The notes beneath the pieces were generated by a model that saw only the letters and a program-made list of their open reading frames with translations, was not told the origin of the DNA and searched no databases. The position numbers were made by a program, and so were the translations under genes. This document shows positions 1 to 11,900 of a stretch of DNA of 64,000 nucleotides, one piece after another (position 1 is the stretch's first letter; each line of letters begins with the position of its first letter). Source of the stretch: Spisula solida (Eukaryota; Mollusca; Bivalvia; Venerida; Mactridae); contig OX365949.1 of NCBI GenBank assembly GCA_947247005.1, forward strand, positions 1,932,001 to 1,996,000. Direction: 5' to 3'.

Positions 1-135
1 TGACACTTTGTGGGCTGATTAACCATAAAGGAAGGTAATAATGAATGGTAACTACACTAAAGTGAAGCTTACAGCCGCCACACGGTTGCTTATTGGTCAT
101 TTGCTGTCCAAATAAACAGTACGGGTATTCCGAAA

Positions 136-415
136 GTGTCTTGTCGTTCTTACCCGGAGACAAAGAAAATGGTCAGCAATGGTTTTCCAATGCTTCAAGA
201 CATCGAATCTAGTTGTGTACTATACCTATTGAACTTTGCCAAAGCCTATGACCATGTCCCATTCAAATGTCGCTTCAAATTATACGGCATCCGTAATGAC
301 ACCATCCCGTGGTTTCATTTTGTAACCAACAGGTCCCAGTACAAGTTCTTGAATAGAGGGGGGTTCATCAAAGAAGCATGAAGCTCTTTTAGGCGTACCT
401 CATAATAGTGTTGGG
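136..415 (+). pseudogene. LINE reverse-transcriptase fragment
   Basis: This is a short piece of a non-LTR retrotransposon reverse transcriptase. The translation from 136 shows the finger/palm signature of the family: a motif-A-like FAKAYDHVPF, then LYGIRN and a WFHFVTNRSQ stretch, as in other LINE RTs. Just past the stop at 381 another frame reads GVPHNSV, matching the usual GVPQGSVLGP motif, so at least one frameshift separates them. No endonuclease, YxDD box or 3' end is present. It is a dead fragment, and its clade cannot be assigned from so little sequence. Confidence 0.7.
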
Positions 416-1063
416 GGGAAAAATAGAAACTTGGACAGGGAAGGCAATCCGCAACGTAAGTACCCCAGCACAGATGTCATAAAAACAACATATATACCAC
501 AATTACACGACACAAAGTCCAATATTCACTAATCGAGCAAAAGAACTTAACGTTGAAGGTCCAAGTCTATTGCATACTTTCTCGCCATATGTCACCATGC
601 TATTTATTTAATTATATTATTGTTGCTATGTAAAAAGTCATTTTCAGGACTAAATATGTAAATAACCTATTTTTTATTCTATTCATATTACCAGGAGGTT
701 GTCTAGTAAACATATCTGTGGTTTATTGCTAAAATATCTGCAATTGAAACCTATTCCAGGTCTTGTGCACGTTCGTTCTAAGATTGACTTCGATGGGATA
801 ATCATACTTACAGTATGAAGATCTAGTAAATAAATGTTCTTTTAGATTTTGACACTCCATGAAACTGCCAAAACCATAACACAGCCTAATTTACATGCGT
901 TATTCGCCAAATAGTAAGGCTAAACATAGAAATACAATTTGTATTTTATATTAAGTAAGTTGTATCTATTACATAACTCGCCATGTCAATTTGTATGGAT
1001 TTAACTGATTTAAGTTGATCAATAGCAGGTTTAAGAAGAGGACTAAGTCATAAAACGGTGTCA
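416..1063. other. Non-coding, no recognised feature
   Basis: AT-rich sequence between the LINE scrap and the mariner-like element. I see no coding exon, RNA gene or repeat here. Confidence 0.5.
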
Positions 1064-2044
1064 TACAGGTTGTCCGAAAAGAAAGTATACAGTTTCAGTA
1101 TTTTTTTTATCAAATCCCTACAATCTGCTATCGCAACGAAAATTTGCACATGTACAGACAAAAGATGTAAGTTTTTTCTGTGACCAATTTTGATATATAA
1201 CCCGAATATCTTTTTGAACAATGTCAATTTCTAAAATTACCTTATTTTACGTCATTTTGTAGTAATTAACGACGTTTTCACGATGCATGTCGCCTTCTGA
1301 CATTTCCCTTCTTGCACTCGTTCTTTGAAACTATCAATTATATTTGCACATGTGTCTTACCTGATCTTCTAACCTTCTCTTTTGATGTTCCTCAGCAGCA
1401 TAGATGTGTCCGTAGGCTTTAGGTTGTACACTTGCGATTCAGATAGCACAATAGAAAATTAACCCGGTACATGTCTTTGTTAAACCAGCTCATTCCTAAA
1501 CACTGCAGGTGATGTATTGTTTTGAATCATTCATAGTTCATGCCAGATGTGCCAGGGTCACACATTGTACATAACGGGTTGGATGAATTCCTTTAAACAG
1601 TTGGATCCAAAGTAATTTCCAGGAAATACCACTGTGGTGTGAAGTGGCCAGCACACAGTCCGGATCAAAATCATTGCGATTTCTTCTTGTGGGGTTATGT
1701 GATATCGCTAGTGTACAGGACAAAGCCAACAGACACTTCTATGCTCACAAGAAACATCAAAAGAGAAGGTATGAAGATCAGTTTAGACACATGTGCAAAT
1801 GTTCTCAATAGTTTAAAATAAATGCAAGAAGAGAAACGTAAAAAGGGTGGACATCTTGAGAACGTCATAAAAGACTGTAAATTTCATTTTTCTAAAAACT
1901 ATCCAAGTTATGATCTTAAAACTGGTCCCAGAAAAAACTTACATCTTTTGTCTACACATGTGCAAAGTGTCTTTACGATAACAGAATGAAGATATTTGAT
2001 AAATAAACACTGAAACTGTATACTTTCTTTTTGGACACCCTGTA
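1064..2044 (+). mobile_element. Degenerate mariner-like DNA transposon
   Basis: Long terminal inverted repeats bound this element. The left end (TACAGGTTGTCCGAAAAG...) and the reverse complement of the right end (TACAGGGTGTCCAAAAAG...) match, with substitutions, for well over 100 bases; both contain an AAAGTATACAGTTTCAGT block. A TA dinucleotide flanks each end (1064-1065 and 2043-2044), as expected for Tc1/mariner target-site duplication. The body is about 1 kb and carries only the C-terminal part of a transposase, so it is internally decayed and non-autonomous. Relatives of the same family lie in the introns of the gene array at about 40.0, 57.6 and 63.97 kb. Confidence 0.8.
1639..1821 (+). 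pseudogene. Mariner-like transposase C-terminal remnant
   Basis: The 60-residue translation contains WPAHSPDQNHCDFFLWGY. This is the signature around the third catalytic aspartate of mariner-type DDE transposases (WPA-SPDLNPCDFFLWG in family members), and the SPD aspartate is kept. The downstream part fits the transposase C-terminal helix. The N-terminal DNA-binding domain and the first two catalytic aspartates are not recognisable in the 570 bases between the left repeat and this frame, so the protein cannot be functional. Confidence 0.75.
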
Positions 2045-2404
2045 CCTTCAAATTTCAGTTTTCAACCTTTATCCATCCGAATAATGGGAATTACACAAGT
2101 AACATCGGTTGATGTTTACATAATCACTTGCCTTTTTGGCAGTTTCGTCGACAATGGCTGACTTACAAATATAATTGATATACACCTTTACATTTTACAG
2201 TAAGATTTCGGTAATAAGATCAGATAGCCATTCGATCATGTTGGCGTGCTATTCTTGGTTTTTAAGACCTCGTTTCCTTATAATAGCAAATATCGCATGA
2301 TTCTAAAATAATTTAAGTAGTGTTATTAATTAGCGTCACTTATCTCCATGTATAATTATACCCGGGACTCGTTAATAATGAATATTCTGGTTATTGCAAC
2401 TACA

Positions 2405-2626
2405 ATACTGTAAAACCATAATTTTTCTAGAGAGTTGAAGTTGCGTTCATTTCGTTGTTAAACTCGACCTCGGAATCTGATGCCCACAATTTATCGAACT
2501 CCCAAATAAATAACATGGTTTTAAACTTCCTTGTTTGTAATCCACGATTTTACGACTCCATGAAAATGAATTTTTATAAAAATACACGAACTTTAATACC
2601 CACGAAAATATGTGATTTTACAATAT
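2405..2626. mobile_element. MITE, about 222 bp
   Basis: The left end ATACTGTAAAACCATAATTT is the approximate inverted copy of the right end (reverse complement ATATTGTAAAATCACATATT). There is no coding capacity. A related element with the same ACTGTAAA-type ends is at 25288-25460. The structure fits a miniature inverted-repeat transposable element. Confidence 0.55.
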
Positions 2627-3100
2627 ATTGACCAGTTTGCTATCGGTTAATTGTATGAGTCGTGTGGCACAATATGTCACGCATTTAATATCGACCTATA
2701 CCGTTTATGATCTCTTATTCCCTACCTGATAGATTTAATACTGGGTACAGTAGAATAAATATTTATTAAAAGCTTTTGCTACTGGCTTAATGTCGATTGT
2801 TTGGAATTTGGGCTACGTGTGAATACTACATATAGGCGCCAATCAATATTTCTTAATTAAAAACGCTGATTGTCTGTGAATGATATGAAATGATGGATGC
2901 GAATAGAAGCTGTTGTTGTTTAGCGACTTGGTCACTCACTCGGAACAGTATATTGCATCTGTCAATACATATTGTCTCGGAACTAAAATAAGTTGTTGTG
3001 AATCGGGATATGTGATTATCATTTGGAACTTGAATGAAAAGTGTGAGATTATTTACTATTTAAACAGTATATTGACTGTGTGGATGAACATATTTTCATC
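2627..3100. other. Upstream region of the GT92 gene
   Basis: About 470 bases upstream of the GT92 start codon. They probably hold promoter and 5' UTR sequence. I see no convincing TATA box, and the short open frames here look spurious. Confidence 0.4.
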
Positions 3101-3582
3101 ATGAGGATAAGTAAAGTTAACAAATATATGACGGTGACACTGCCTATCGTCGTATTCATATTGTTGACTCTTGTGAACTACAAACTACGCACAATGACAA
3201 CACCGATTCTCACAGAGACAAAGGAACACACAAAAAGCTCCGCTATGTTGAAGGAACATGCAGCAACTGGAAAACATTACAATGATTTGATTAAGCAGAA
3301 TATGACGTTACAGAACGGTCATTGCGCCGGTACGATGTTTCCGATACGACTGGTGAGAACAGACACTTGGCATCCATTTGACACGCCCAATTCCATGTAT
3401 GTTTTCTCGGCGTATATGATTCGTCAAAAGAAAAGGATATTTATTATTGGTGCTAGACTGCGGAACTTGCAGGTTTCAGGCTTCTGTCAGATGTGGAAAT
3501 GGGAGAAAGGTTTGGATAGTTTACAGATGGAGGTATCTATAGCTTACAGCACAATGCCATCAGAAGGACCTGTCGGGACAAA
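3101..3582 (+). CDS. GT92 glycosyltransferase, exon 1 (N-terminus)
   Basis: First coding exon of a glycosyltransferase family 92 protein (DUF23/GALT-1-like), a Golgi type II membrane enzyme class that adds galactose to glycans. The first ATG is at 3101; the longer open frame begins at GTG 3080, which is not a eukaryotic start. A short basic N-terminus is followed by one hydrophobic anchor at about residues 10-26 (MTVTLPIVVFILLTLV), then a stem region with NMT glycosylation potential and the start of the luminal domain. The exon ends at a consensus donor, AAA|GTAAGTAT, in phase 2. Joining to 6433 keeps the frame and makes a lysine at residue 161. The second exon identifies the family strongly. 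Confidence 0.9.
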
Positions 3583-3939
3583 GTAAGTATAATGGGGGGT
3601 ACGTCACTGGATTAGAATAAGAAGGTCGTAAGTGCGACTTACGACCCTATAAGACTCATGTATATCTACAATTTGCATCGCAAATAAACCAAACTGAAGT
3701 TCAAAAAGCTTGTTTTCCGTAGGTAAAGAGTAGTTTTCAGACAGTTTTTTTTCTTGGTTTCTCAAATAATCTTTTTGTACTTTAAACCTTTTCATTCTAA
3801 GCCAGCGAAGTGTAAATGTAATACATTAGAAAAACCATACATGTATACCAATGAGCCGTTCCTCATATCAGGCTTAGTGACAATATTGATGTATAAAATC
3901 ATGGTCATGTATAAATAGTTTCCTCTATGTATGTTTTGT

Positions 3940-4283
3940 CCACTTTATAGTAAACATACAAACATATTTCGCCTTTGTGCCTTTTTGTTGAACTGTATGT
4001 GCCATATTCTGCAATTTCGTTGTCCAGCACAAGGCTGCTTCGTATCATTCAAAATTGCATGTACACTATATATATGTTGTAGATTGTCCTTGTGGTGTGT
4101 GTTGTCCGGTTGTTGTTTTCTCGTCACATGGTTCTCGTTCCGTTTTAGTCTGACTGGCTTAGGCGGCAGACTTTCGGGACGGGATGCCGTGTTTTCAGTG
4201 CTTTGTGTGTTTTTAATGTTTGCTGTGCTGGGCTGGTTAAGTTGAGTGCTGCCTTCCCTGTCTAACTTAATATAATCTTTTTG
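3940..4283 (+). mobile_element. SINE-like element copy in GT92 intron
   Basis: The last 90 bases (GTGCTTTGTGTGTTTTTAAT ... TTAATATAATCTTTTT) match the 3' ends of the copies at 37845-38357 and 47861-48218. They also match diverged 3' ends near 51.7, 56.4 and 62.8 kb. The 5' part is unlike the other copies. A shared 3' end with variable 5' extent is what target-primed retroposition leaves, so I call it SINE-like or a LINE 3' tail. The open frames inside it on both strands are not genes. Confidence 0.55.
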
Positions 4284-4840
4284 GTTCGTTTTTCGATTCG
4301 ATTTCATCAAATGCGAACAAATTAGTAGTTGTCAGTGTGGTTGTTATGGAATATACAGGAAACTATACGAATATTACGCGAAAATTGAAAAAAATATTTT
4401 ATTTTTGCAATACACCAATCCCTTTAAAGCCAATACAAGCATCTTTGCTTTACAGTTCACCATTTCTTTACAATGATTATAGTTTGAACACCCCTCGTAT
4501 CACTCTAACATCTATCCATAAATTAAGCTAATACAAGCAATGTTGTTATACAGTTCACTATTTGTTTACAATGATTTAAGATTGAACCCCCCTCGTATCG
4601 ACCGAGCAACTATCCTGAAATTATCGACCACGTAATGAGAGATAAATAGACTGCACAATGCTGAGTATGCTCAAACCACCATACAATGTATTATTAATCA
4701 TTTGTGACATAACTTGATTTCGATTATTAGAAACACTGTTTATGAAATAGTTCACATCACTGAGGACCCTATGACATTATATCGTCTGGCTAGTCTACCC
4801 AAGTTGTGTATATGGACAGAAGCGGAAGTGAAATTCAAAA

Positions 4841-5850
4841 CCGAGGTCCAGTGTATGATGCTTTACTTCAAGCACATAAAACCCAGGTCCAGTGTATGAT
4901 GCTTTACTTCAAGCACATAAAACCCAGGTCCAGTGTATGATGCTTTACTTCAGGCACAAAAGACCGAGGTCCAGTGTATGATGCTTTACTTCAGGCACAA
5001 AAGACCGAGGTCCAGTGTATGATGCTTTACTTCAGGCACAAAAGACCGAGGTCCAGTGTATGATGCTTTACTTCAGGCACATAAGACCGAGGTCCAGTGT
5101 ATGATGCTTTACTTCAGGCACATAAGACCGAGGTCCAGTGTATGATGCTTTACTTCAAGCACATAAAACCCAGGTCCAGTGTATGATGCTTTACTTCAGG
5201 CACAAAAGACCGAGGTCCAGTGTATGATGCTTTACTTCAGGCACAAAAGACCGAGGTCCAGTGTATGATGCTTTACTTCAGGCACATAAGACCGAGGTCC
5301 AGTGTATGATGCTTTACTTCAGGCACATAAGACCGAGGTACAGTGTATGATGCTTTACTTCAAGCACATAAAACCCAGGTCCAGTGTATGATGCTTAACT
5401 TCAGGCACAAAAGACCCAGGTCCAGTGTATGATGCTTTACTTCAGGCACATAAGACCGAGGTCCAGTGTATGATGCTTTACTTCAGGCACATAAGACCGA
5501 GGTCCAGTGTATGATGCTTTACTTCAAGCACATAAAACCCAGGTCCAGTGTATGATGCTTTACTTCAAGACCATAAAATCCAGGTCCAGTGTATGCTGCT
5601 TTACTTCAAGCACATAAAACCCAGGTCCAGTGTATGATGCTTTACTTCAAGCACATAAAACCCAGGTCCAGTGTATGATGCTTTACTTCAGGCACAAAAG
5701 ACCGAGGTCCAGTGTATGATGCTTTACTTCAGGCACAAAAGACCGAGGTCCAGTGTATGATGCTTTACTTCAGGCACAAAAGACCGAGGTCCAGTGTATG
5801 ATGCTTTACTTCAAGAACATAAAATCCAGGTCCAGTGTATGATGCTTTAC
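4841..5850. repeat. 41-bp minisatellite, about 24.6 copies
   Basis: A tandem array inside the GT92 intron. The unit is 41 bases and contains GGTCCAGTGTATGATGCTTT. Two main variants alternate: one with AAGCACATAAAACCC and one with GGCACAAAAGACCG or GGCACATAAGACCG. They occur in short runs, implying duplication of blocks of units rather than single ones. Start and end are sharp. No coding role is visible. Confidence 0.95.
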
Positions 5851-6432
5851 TACGCACTCGAGATTTAATTTTTCCGCATCCGAATGAGTGCCCGTGTTTT
5901 ACGAAATACGATAATATCCCGTACTATTTAACTGCGCGCATTAAATGTTCACCCATTTGACATTGTACATAGTTCCACGGTGAAATTGAGTTGCTTATTA
6001 GCTGGTACAATTACCTCCCTCGTTAATGCAAACGACCTTAACGTAATTTTCTGAAGGAAATAACACATTTTAAACATTGAAACATTTTAATAACACGAGA
6101 ATAGTGTATCTATTTCATAAAATGAAAAATATAAATGAATTGATTATCAGAAGTTTTTATGAATCTTAATTTCGAGAGTATATTGGAGTTTCTAAAAATA
6201 GATTAATAAATATGCGTAAATAGTAACAGCCAATTTGATACCATGTTTTATTGCGGTAATAATACATGCCCTGGTTTGCTCTATGTGTATATGGATTAAT
6301 CCGCGGACCGTGTTAGAATTGTTTGTAATGAATAACTTGTTGTTATTTATTCATGTGATTCATGGGTCAGTGACGTAACTGCCTGTTAAATAAACTGTAA
6401 AACTGTTTAATGCGTATTTGTTCTATTTTCAG
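5851..6432. other. 3' part of the GT92 intron
   Basis: Non-coding intron sequence. It ends in a good acceptor, a pyrimidine-rich stretch TTTGTTCTATTTTCAG with AG at 6431-6432. Nothing else is recognisable. Confidence 0.6.
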
Positions 6433-7354
6433 GTACTCGGGGACAATAATAGAATGTCGACTAAATTCAAGTTTCATACCAACGCATGTCTCCTTGTCAG
6501 CAACAGCTTGTTCAACCCCACTGAACTTGATGACAGTTGATGACGTCATTACACCGGAAGTGTATAATCATACCTTCACAGTATGTTTAGCGCCAATGTT
6601 TAACGAATTTGGTGAGGCTAGTAAACTTGTTGAATGGCTTGAATTAAACAGAATCCTTGGTGCCGATCAGTTCTTTATTTACAACTATTCGATTGCTTTC
6701 AATGTGGATCACGTATTGCGTCACTATGCACAACAAGGTCTAGTTAAAATTACACAATGGAAACCGCCAATGAGTAGAAAGAAACCAGCAGAAATACATT
6801 ACTTTGGACAGACAGCAGCTTTAAATGATTGTCTGTTTAAGAGTAAGACATCATCAGAATATCTCGTTAACATTGATATGGACGAGTATATTATTCCACA
6901 CGAAGAAAACGTAACTGGTTGGTTGAAACTGCTGCAGAAATTCAAACGACCCAAAGCGATGACGTATATGTTTTTGAGTTCATTTTTTATGGAACAGCCA
7001 ATGAATACCAATACTGAAACAGTTGAAAGAGAGCTCGTTGAAAAGTTTGACCTATTGACGTTACAGAAACTTGCTCACGAGCGCCACGTGTTCCGTCCTA
7101 ATGAGCGGTCTAAATATATTGTTAGGACGTCAGGCGCTGATAGGATCCTTATACACGAAGTTCCTACAGTACCAAAGGTTGTAGTTCCAGTAGAAACAGG
7201 TCTAGTTCACCATTATAGATTATGGGGTAAAGAACATATTAAACACAAACCCTGGGTACTCGATAACACGGTCAAACTGAAATTTGGAAAGGAATTGATT
7301 AAAAATGTTCGAAATGTTTGGAAGGATCTTGGAAATGTACCCATGCATAAATAA
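6433..7354 (+). CDS. GT92 glycosyltransferase, exon 2 (catalytic domain)
   Basis: This exon carries the whole GT92/DUF23 catalytic domain. Family hallmarks appear in order: CLAPMFNEFGEASKLVEWLE (opening motif), LGADQFFIYN, a WKPP stretch, IHYFGQTAALNDCL, then NIDMDEYIIP. The DMD near residues 309-311 is the metal/nucleotide-sugar DxD motif. C-terminal FRPNERSKYIV and VHHYR motifs also fit. The exon ends in a TAA overlapping an AATAAA. With exon 1 the protein is 467 aa, normal for the family, with no stop or frameshift. It probably acts in the Golgi on N- or O-glycans; the exact acceptor sugar cannot be predicted. Confidence 0.93.
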
Positions 7355-7880
7355 AATGATGTTTACATACATTATACCTCACCCTAATTTCATTCAACTG
7401 TTTCTTTGTTATTCAAAGAAGTCTATATCCAGCGATAGACTGACTGGTTTGCATTTTCAAAATACAATAGCCGGTCCATATAAAATGTATGGACCGGCAA
7501 AAATAAATGGACCGGCAGGTAACTATGGTAGCGTCATATAACAATTCTAGAACAGAAATTATACAAGCCCCAGTTAAAAAACTGCTGTAACTTTTTTATT
7601 ATTGAAACGAAATATGGCATATGGGTATTCATTTTTTTGGTTAAATCATGTTTATGTACGCTTTAAATAAAATTTTTAATTTTTTTTTTTTTCAAATAAC
7701 ATGTTTTCCACTTTTCTAGGTTATGTTGATGAATACACGGGAAGATCAAAATAGATGTTAGGTCTCCCCCATAATGATCTGCTATTTTCTCTTTGCAACA
7801 TGCTGAAATTGATAGTATTGAATGTGCGGAAATATATTTTATTGTAGCAAATATTAGTTTGAGTAAAGACCAACCTTACA

Positions 7881-7882
<2 letters not shown>
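7355..7882. other. 3' flank of the GT92 gene
   Basis: Non-coding. One AATAAA overlaps the stop codon (about 7350-7355) and another lies in CTTTAAATAAAATTTTTAA near 7665; either could direct polyadenylation. A T-rich run follows at about 7680. No other gene is visible. Confidence 0.5.

Positions 7883-7963
<81 letters not shown>
7883..7963. repeat. (CT)n microsatellite
   Basis: About 40 uninterrupted CT dinucleotides, preceded by a short C run. It gives false Ser-Leu frames on one strand and Arg-Glu frames on the other. Confidence 0.98.
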
Positions 7964-7967
<4 letters not shown>

Positions 7968-8991
7968 GTAAAATATAGCTTTGTGCCATCATTTTCCGTT
8001 CACAGAGGGAAACCCTGTTAATAATTTCTGGGTGTATCCTTTAATACTATGCAGTTTTACGTTTCAAATTATGACGTCGTATTCAAAACTGTTACGGAGA
8101 TCTTTGTTATCATACCAAGCCACTTTTTACTGGCATTACGAAAACGTGACGTGAGTGAAACCACGGGGCAACGCGATTTATGATTAATTTGTGTTTGGCG
8201 CTTGGATAAACCCAAATACTAGCTTGAATCATGGTGGAAAATAGGTTAGTTCACAAAGACTAAGTGTGTGAACATCGTGTTAAATCAACAGCTCTGGTGT
8301 TGGATAATTCTTGCCTTAACCAACTCAAACATGGTCTCTACATTCCCAATTTGGTCTTTATGAACGCCAAGGCGTTTCCTATGGTATAGCCAATTTATGT
8401 GGTGTAAAGACTGGTAACAACAGATGAAATTAAGTATTCTAATTCATTCTTTTTTGTTCAGTTTAGTCCGGCATGGTACATGGATAATTATACAGAATAG
8501 GGTTAGTGGCGGAGTTGTATTTAGTGTATAATGCGGAACATTTAGAAAAGTGGTGATTTTACAAAATTTGATGACGTCAACAACGACGTCGGGACTTGCC
8601 CCGTAGTCGCTATGGGTACAATCTGTAGAACAAGTTCCTCGATTAACGGTCGGGCCGATTTGAATGAATCTTTGGAATTTAGACGAATAAAGATGTAGCT
8701 ACAGCATATTAATGATTTGTTTACTTATCTTGAAAATTAAACTAGTAAATTGATGTGTCTATGTATTTTTTGAATGACCCTCGTATGTAGTGGTGTACTT
8801 TCTGTGGATAGTGTGCATAATATATTCTAGTAATCAAACTTATTTTATCCCGAGCACCTCAAGGATAGTGAACTAGTGAAATATGGTGTTATATTGGGAT
8901 TTTGTTTGCTAACATTGCTTGGAAATGTGCATAAATATCGGAAACTTTTGAACGTAAGTGCTCGTTAAAGTTTTATTTATAAAGTAATATG
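7964..8991. other. Intergenic, no recognised feature
   Basis: About 1 kb of unique-looking AT-rich sequence between the microsatellite and the large minisatellite. I find no exon, RNA gene or transposon end. Confidence 0.5.
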
Positions 8992-11900
8992 TTTGTTATA
9001 TCTAAACAATATACCCGGTACTAGTATGTTGTCATATCTAAACAAACAATATACCCGGTACTAGTATGTTGTCATATCTAAACAAACAATATACCCGGTA
9101 CTAGTATGTTGTCATATCTAAACAAACAATATACCCGGTACTAGTATGTTGTCATATCTAAACAATATACCCGGTACTAGTATGTTGTTATATGTAAACA
9201 ATATACCCGGTACTAGTATGTTGTCATATCTAAACAATATACCCGGTACTAGTATGTTGTATACCCGGTACTAGTATGTTGTTATATCTAAACAATATAC
9301 CCGGTACTAGTATGTTGTCATATCTAAACAATATACCCGGTACTAGTATGTTGTCATATCTAAACAATATACCTGGTACTAGTATGTTGTCATATCTAAA
9401 CAATATACCTGGTACTAGTATGTTGTCATATCTAAACAATATACCCGGTACTAGTATGTTGTCATATCTAAACAATATACCCGGTACTAGTATGTTGTCA
9501 TATCTAAACAATATACCCGGTACTAGTATGTTGTTATATCTAAACAATATACCCGGTACTAGTATGTTGTCATATCTAAACAAACAATATACCCGGTACT
9601 AGTATGTTGTTATATCTAAACAATATACCCGGTACTAGTATGTTGTCATATCTAAACAATATACCCGGTACTAGTATGTTGTTATATCTAAACAATATAC
9701 CCTGTACTAGTATGTTGTTATATCTAAACAATATACCCGGTACTAGTATGTTGTTATATCTAAACAATATACCCGGTACTAGTATGTTGTCATATCTAAA
9801 CAATATACCCGGTACTAGTATGTTGTCATATCTAAACAATATACCCGTTACTGGTATGTTGTTATATCTAAACAATATACCCGGTACTAGTATGTTGTTA
9901 TATCTAAACAATATACCCGGTACTAGTATGTTGTCATATCTAAACAATATACCCGGTACTAGTATGTTGTCATATCTAAACAATATACCCGGTACTAGTA
10001 TGTTGTTATATCTAAACAATATACCCGGTACTGGTATGTTGTTATATCTAAACAATATACCCAGTACTAGTATGTTGTCATATCTAAACAATATACCCGG
10101 TACTAGTATGTTGTTATATCTAAACAATATACCCGGTACTAGTATGTTGTCATATCTAAACAATATACCCGGTACTAGTATGTTGTCATATCTAAACAAT
10201 ATACCCGGTACTAGTATGTTGTCATATCTAAACAATATACTCGGTACTAGTATGTTGTTATATCTAAACAATATACCCGGTACTAGTATGTTGTATACCC
10301 GGTACTGGTATGTTGTGATATCTAAACAATATACCCGGTACTAGTATGTTGTCATATCTAAACAATATACACGGTACTAGTATGTTGTCATATCTAAACA
10401 ATATACCCGGTACTAGTATGTTGTCATATCTAAACAATATACCCGGTACTAGTATGTTGTTATATCTAAACAATATACCCGGTACTAGTATGTTGTATAC
10501 CCGGTACTAGTATGTTGTCATATCTAAACAATATACTCGGTACTAGTATGTTGTCATATCTAAACAATATACCCGGTACTAGTATGTTGTCATATCTAAA
10601 CAATATACTCGGTACTAGTATGTTGTTATATCTAAACAATATACACGGTACTAGTATGTTGTCATATCTAAACAATATACCCGGTACTAGTATGTTGTCA
10701 TATCTAAACAATATACACGGTACTAGTATGTTGTCATATCTAAACAATATACCCGGTACTAGTATGTTGTCATATCTAAACAATATACCCGGTACTAGTA
10801 TGTTGTTATATCTAAACAATATACCCGGTACTAGTATGTTGTATACCCGGTACTAGTATGTTGTATACCCGGTACTAGTATGTTGTCATATCTAAACAAT
10901 ATACTCGGTACTAGTATGTTGTTATATCTAAACAATATACCCGGTACTAGTATGTTGTCATATCTAAACAATATACCCGGTACTAGTATGTTGTATACCC
11001 GGTACTAGTATGTTGTCATATCTAAACAATATACTCGGTACTAGTATGTTGTTATATCTAAACAATATACCCGGTACTAGTATGTTGTCATATCTAAACA
11101 ATATACCCGGTACTAGTATGTTGTTATATCTAAACAATATACCCGGTACTAGTATGTTGTCATATCTAAACAATATACCCGGTACTAGTATGTTGTCATA
11201 TCTAAACAATATACTCGGTACTAGTATGTTGTCATATCTAAACAATATACCCGGTACTAGTATGTTGTCATATCTAAACAATATACCCGGTACTAGTATG
11301 TTGTCATATCTAAACAATATACCCGGTACTAGTATGTTGTTATATCTAAAGAAACAATATACCCGGTACTAGTATGTTGTCATATCTAAACAATATACTC
11401 TGTACTAGTATGTTGTTATATCTAAACAATATACCCGGTACTAGTATGTTGTCATATCTAAACAATATACCCGGTACTAGTATGTTGTCATATCTAAACA
11501 ATATACCCGGTACTAGTATGTTGTCATATCTAAACAATATACCCGGTACTGGTATGTTGTATACCCGGTACTAGTATGTTGTCATATCTAAACAATATAC
11601 CCGGTACTAGTATGTTGTCATATCTAAACAATATACACGGTACTAGTATGTTGTCATATCCAAACAATATACCCGGTACTAGTATGTTGTCATATCTAAA
11701 CAATATACCCGGTACTAGTATGTTGTCATATCTAAACAAACAATATACCCGGTACTAGTATGTTGTCATATCTAAACAATATACCCGGTACTAGTATGTT
11801 GTCATATCTAAACAATATACTCGGTACTAGTATGTTGTTATATCTAAACAATATACCCGGTACTAGTATGTTGTATACCCGGTACTAGTATGTTGTCATA

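Noticed and set aside
3080..3100. Upstream start of the GT92 protein at 3080
   Set aside because: The codon is GTG; the first ATG with the membrane anchor is 3101.
3931..4310. Cysteine-rich 104-codon and 121-codon frames on opposite strands
   Set aside because: They lie inside a SINE-like copy in the GT92 intron.
7721..7978. Ser-Leu and Arg-Glu repeat proteins
   Set aside because: Products of the CT microsatellite read on the two strands.
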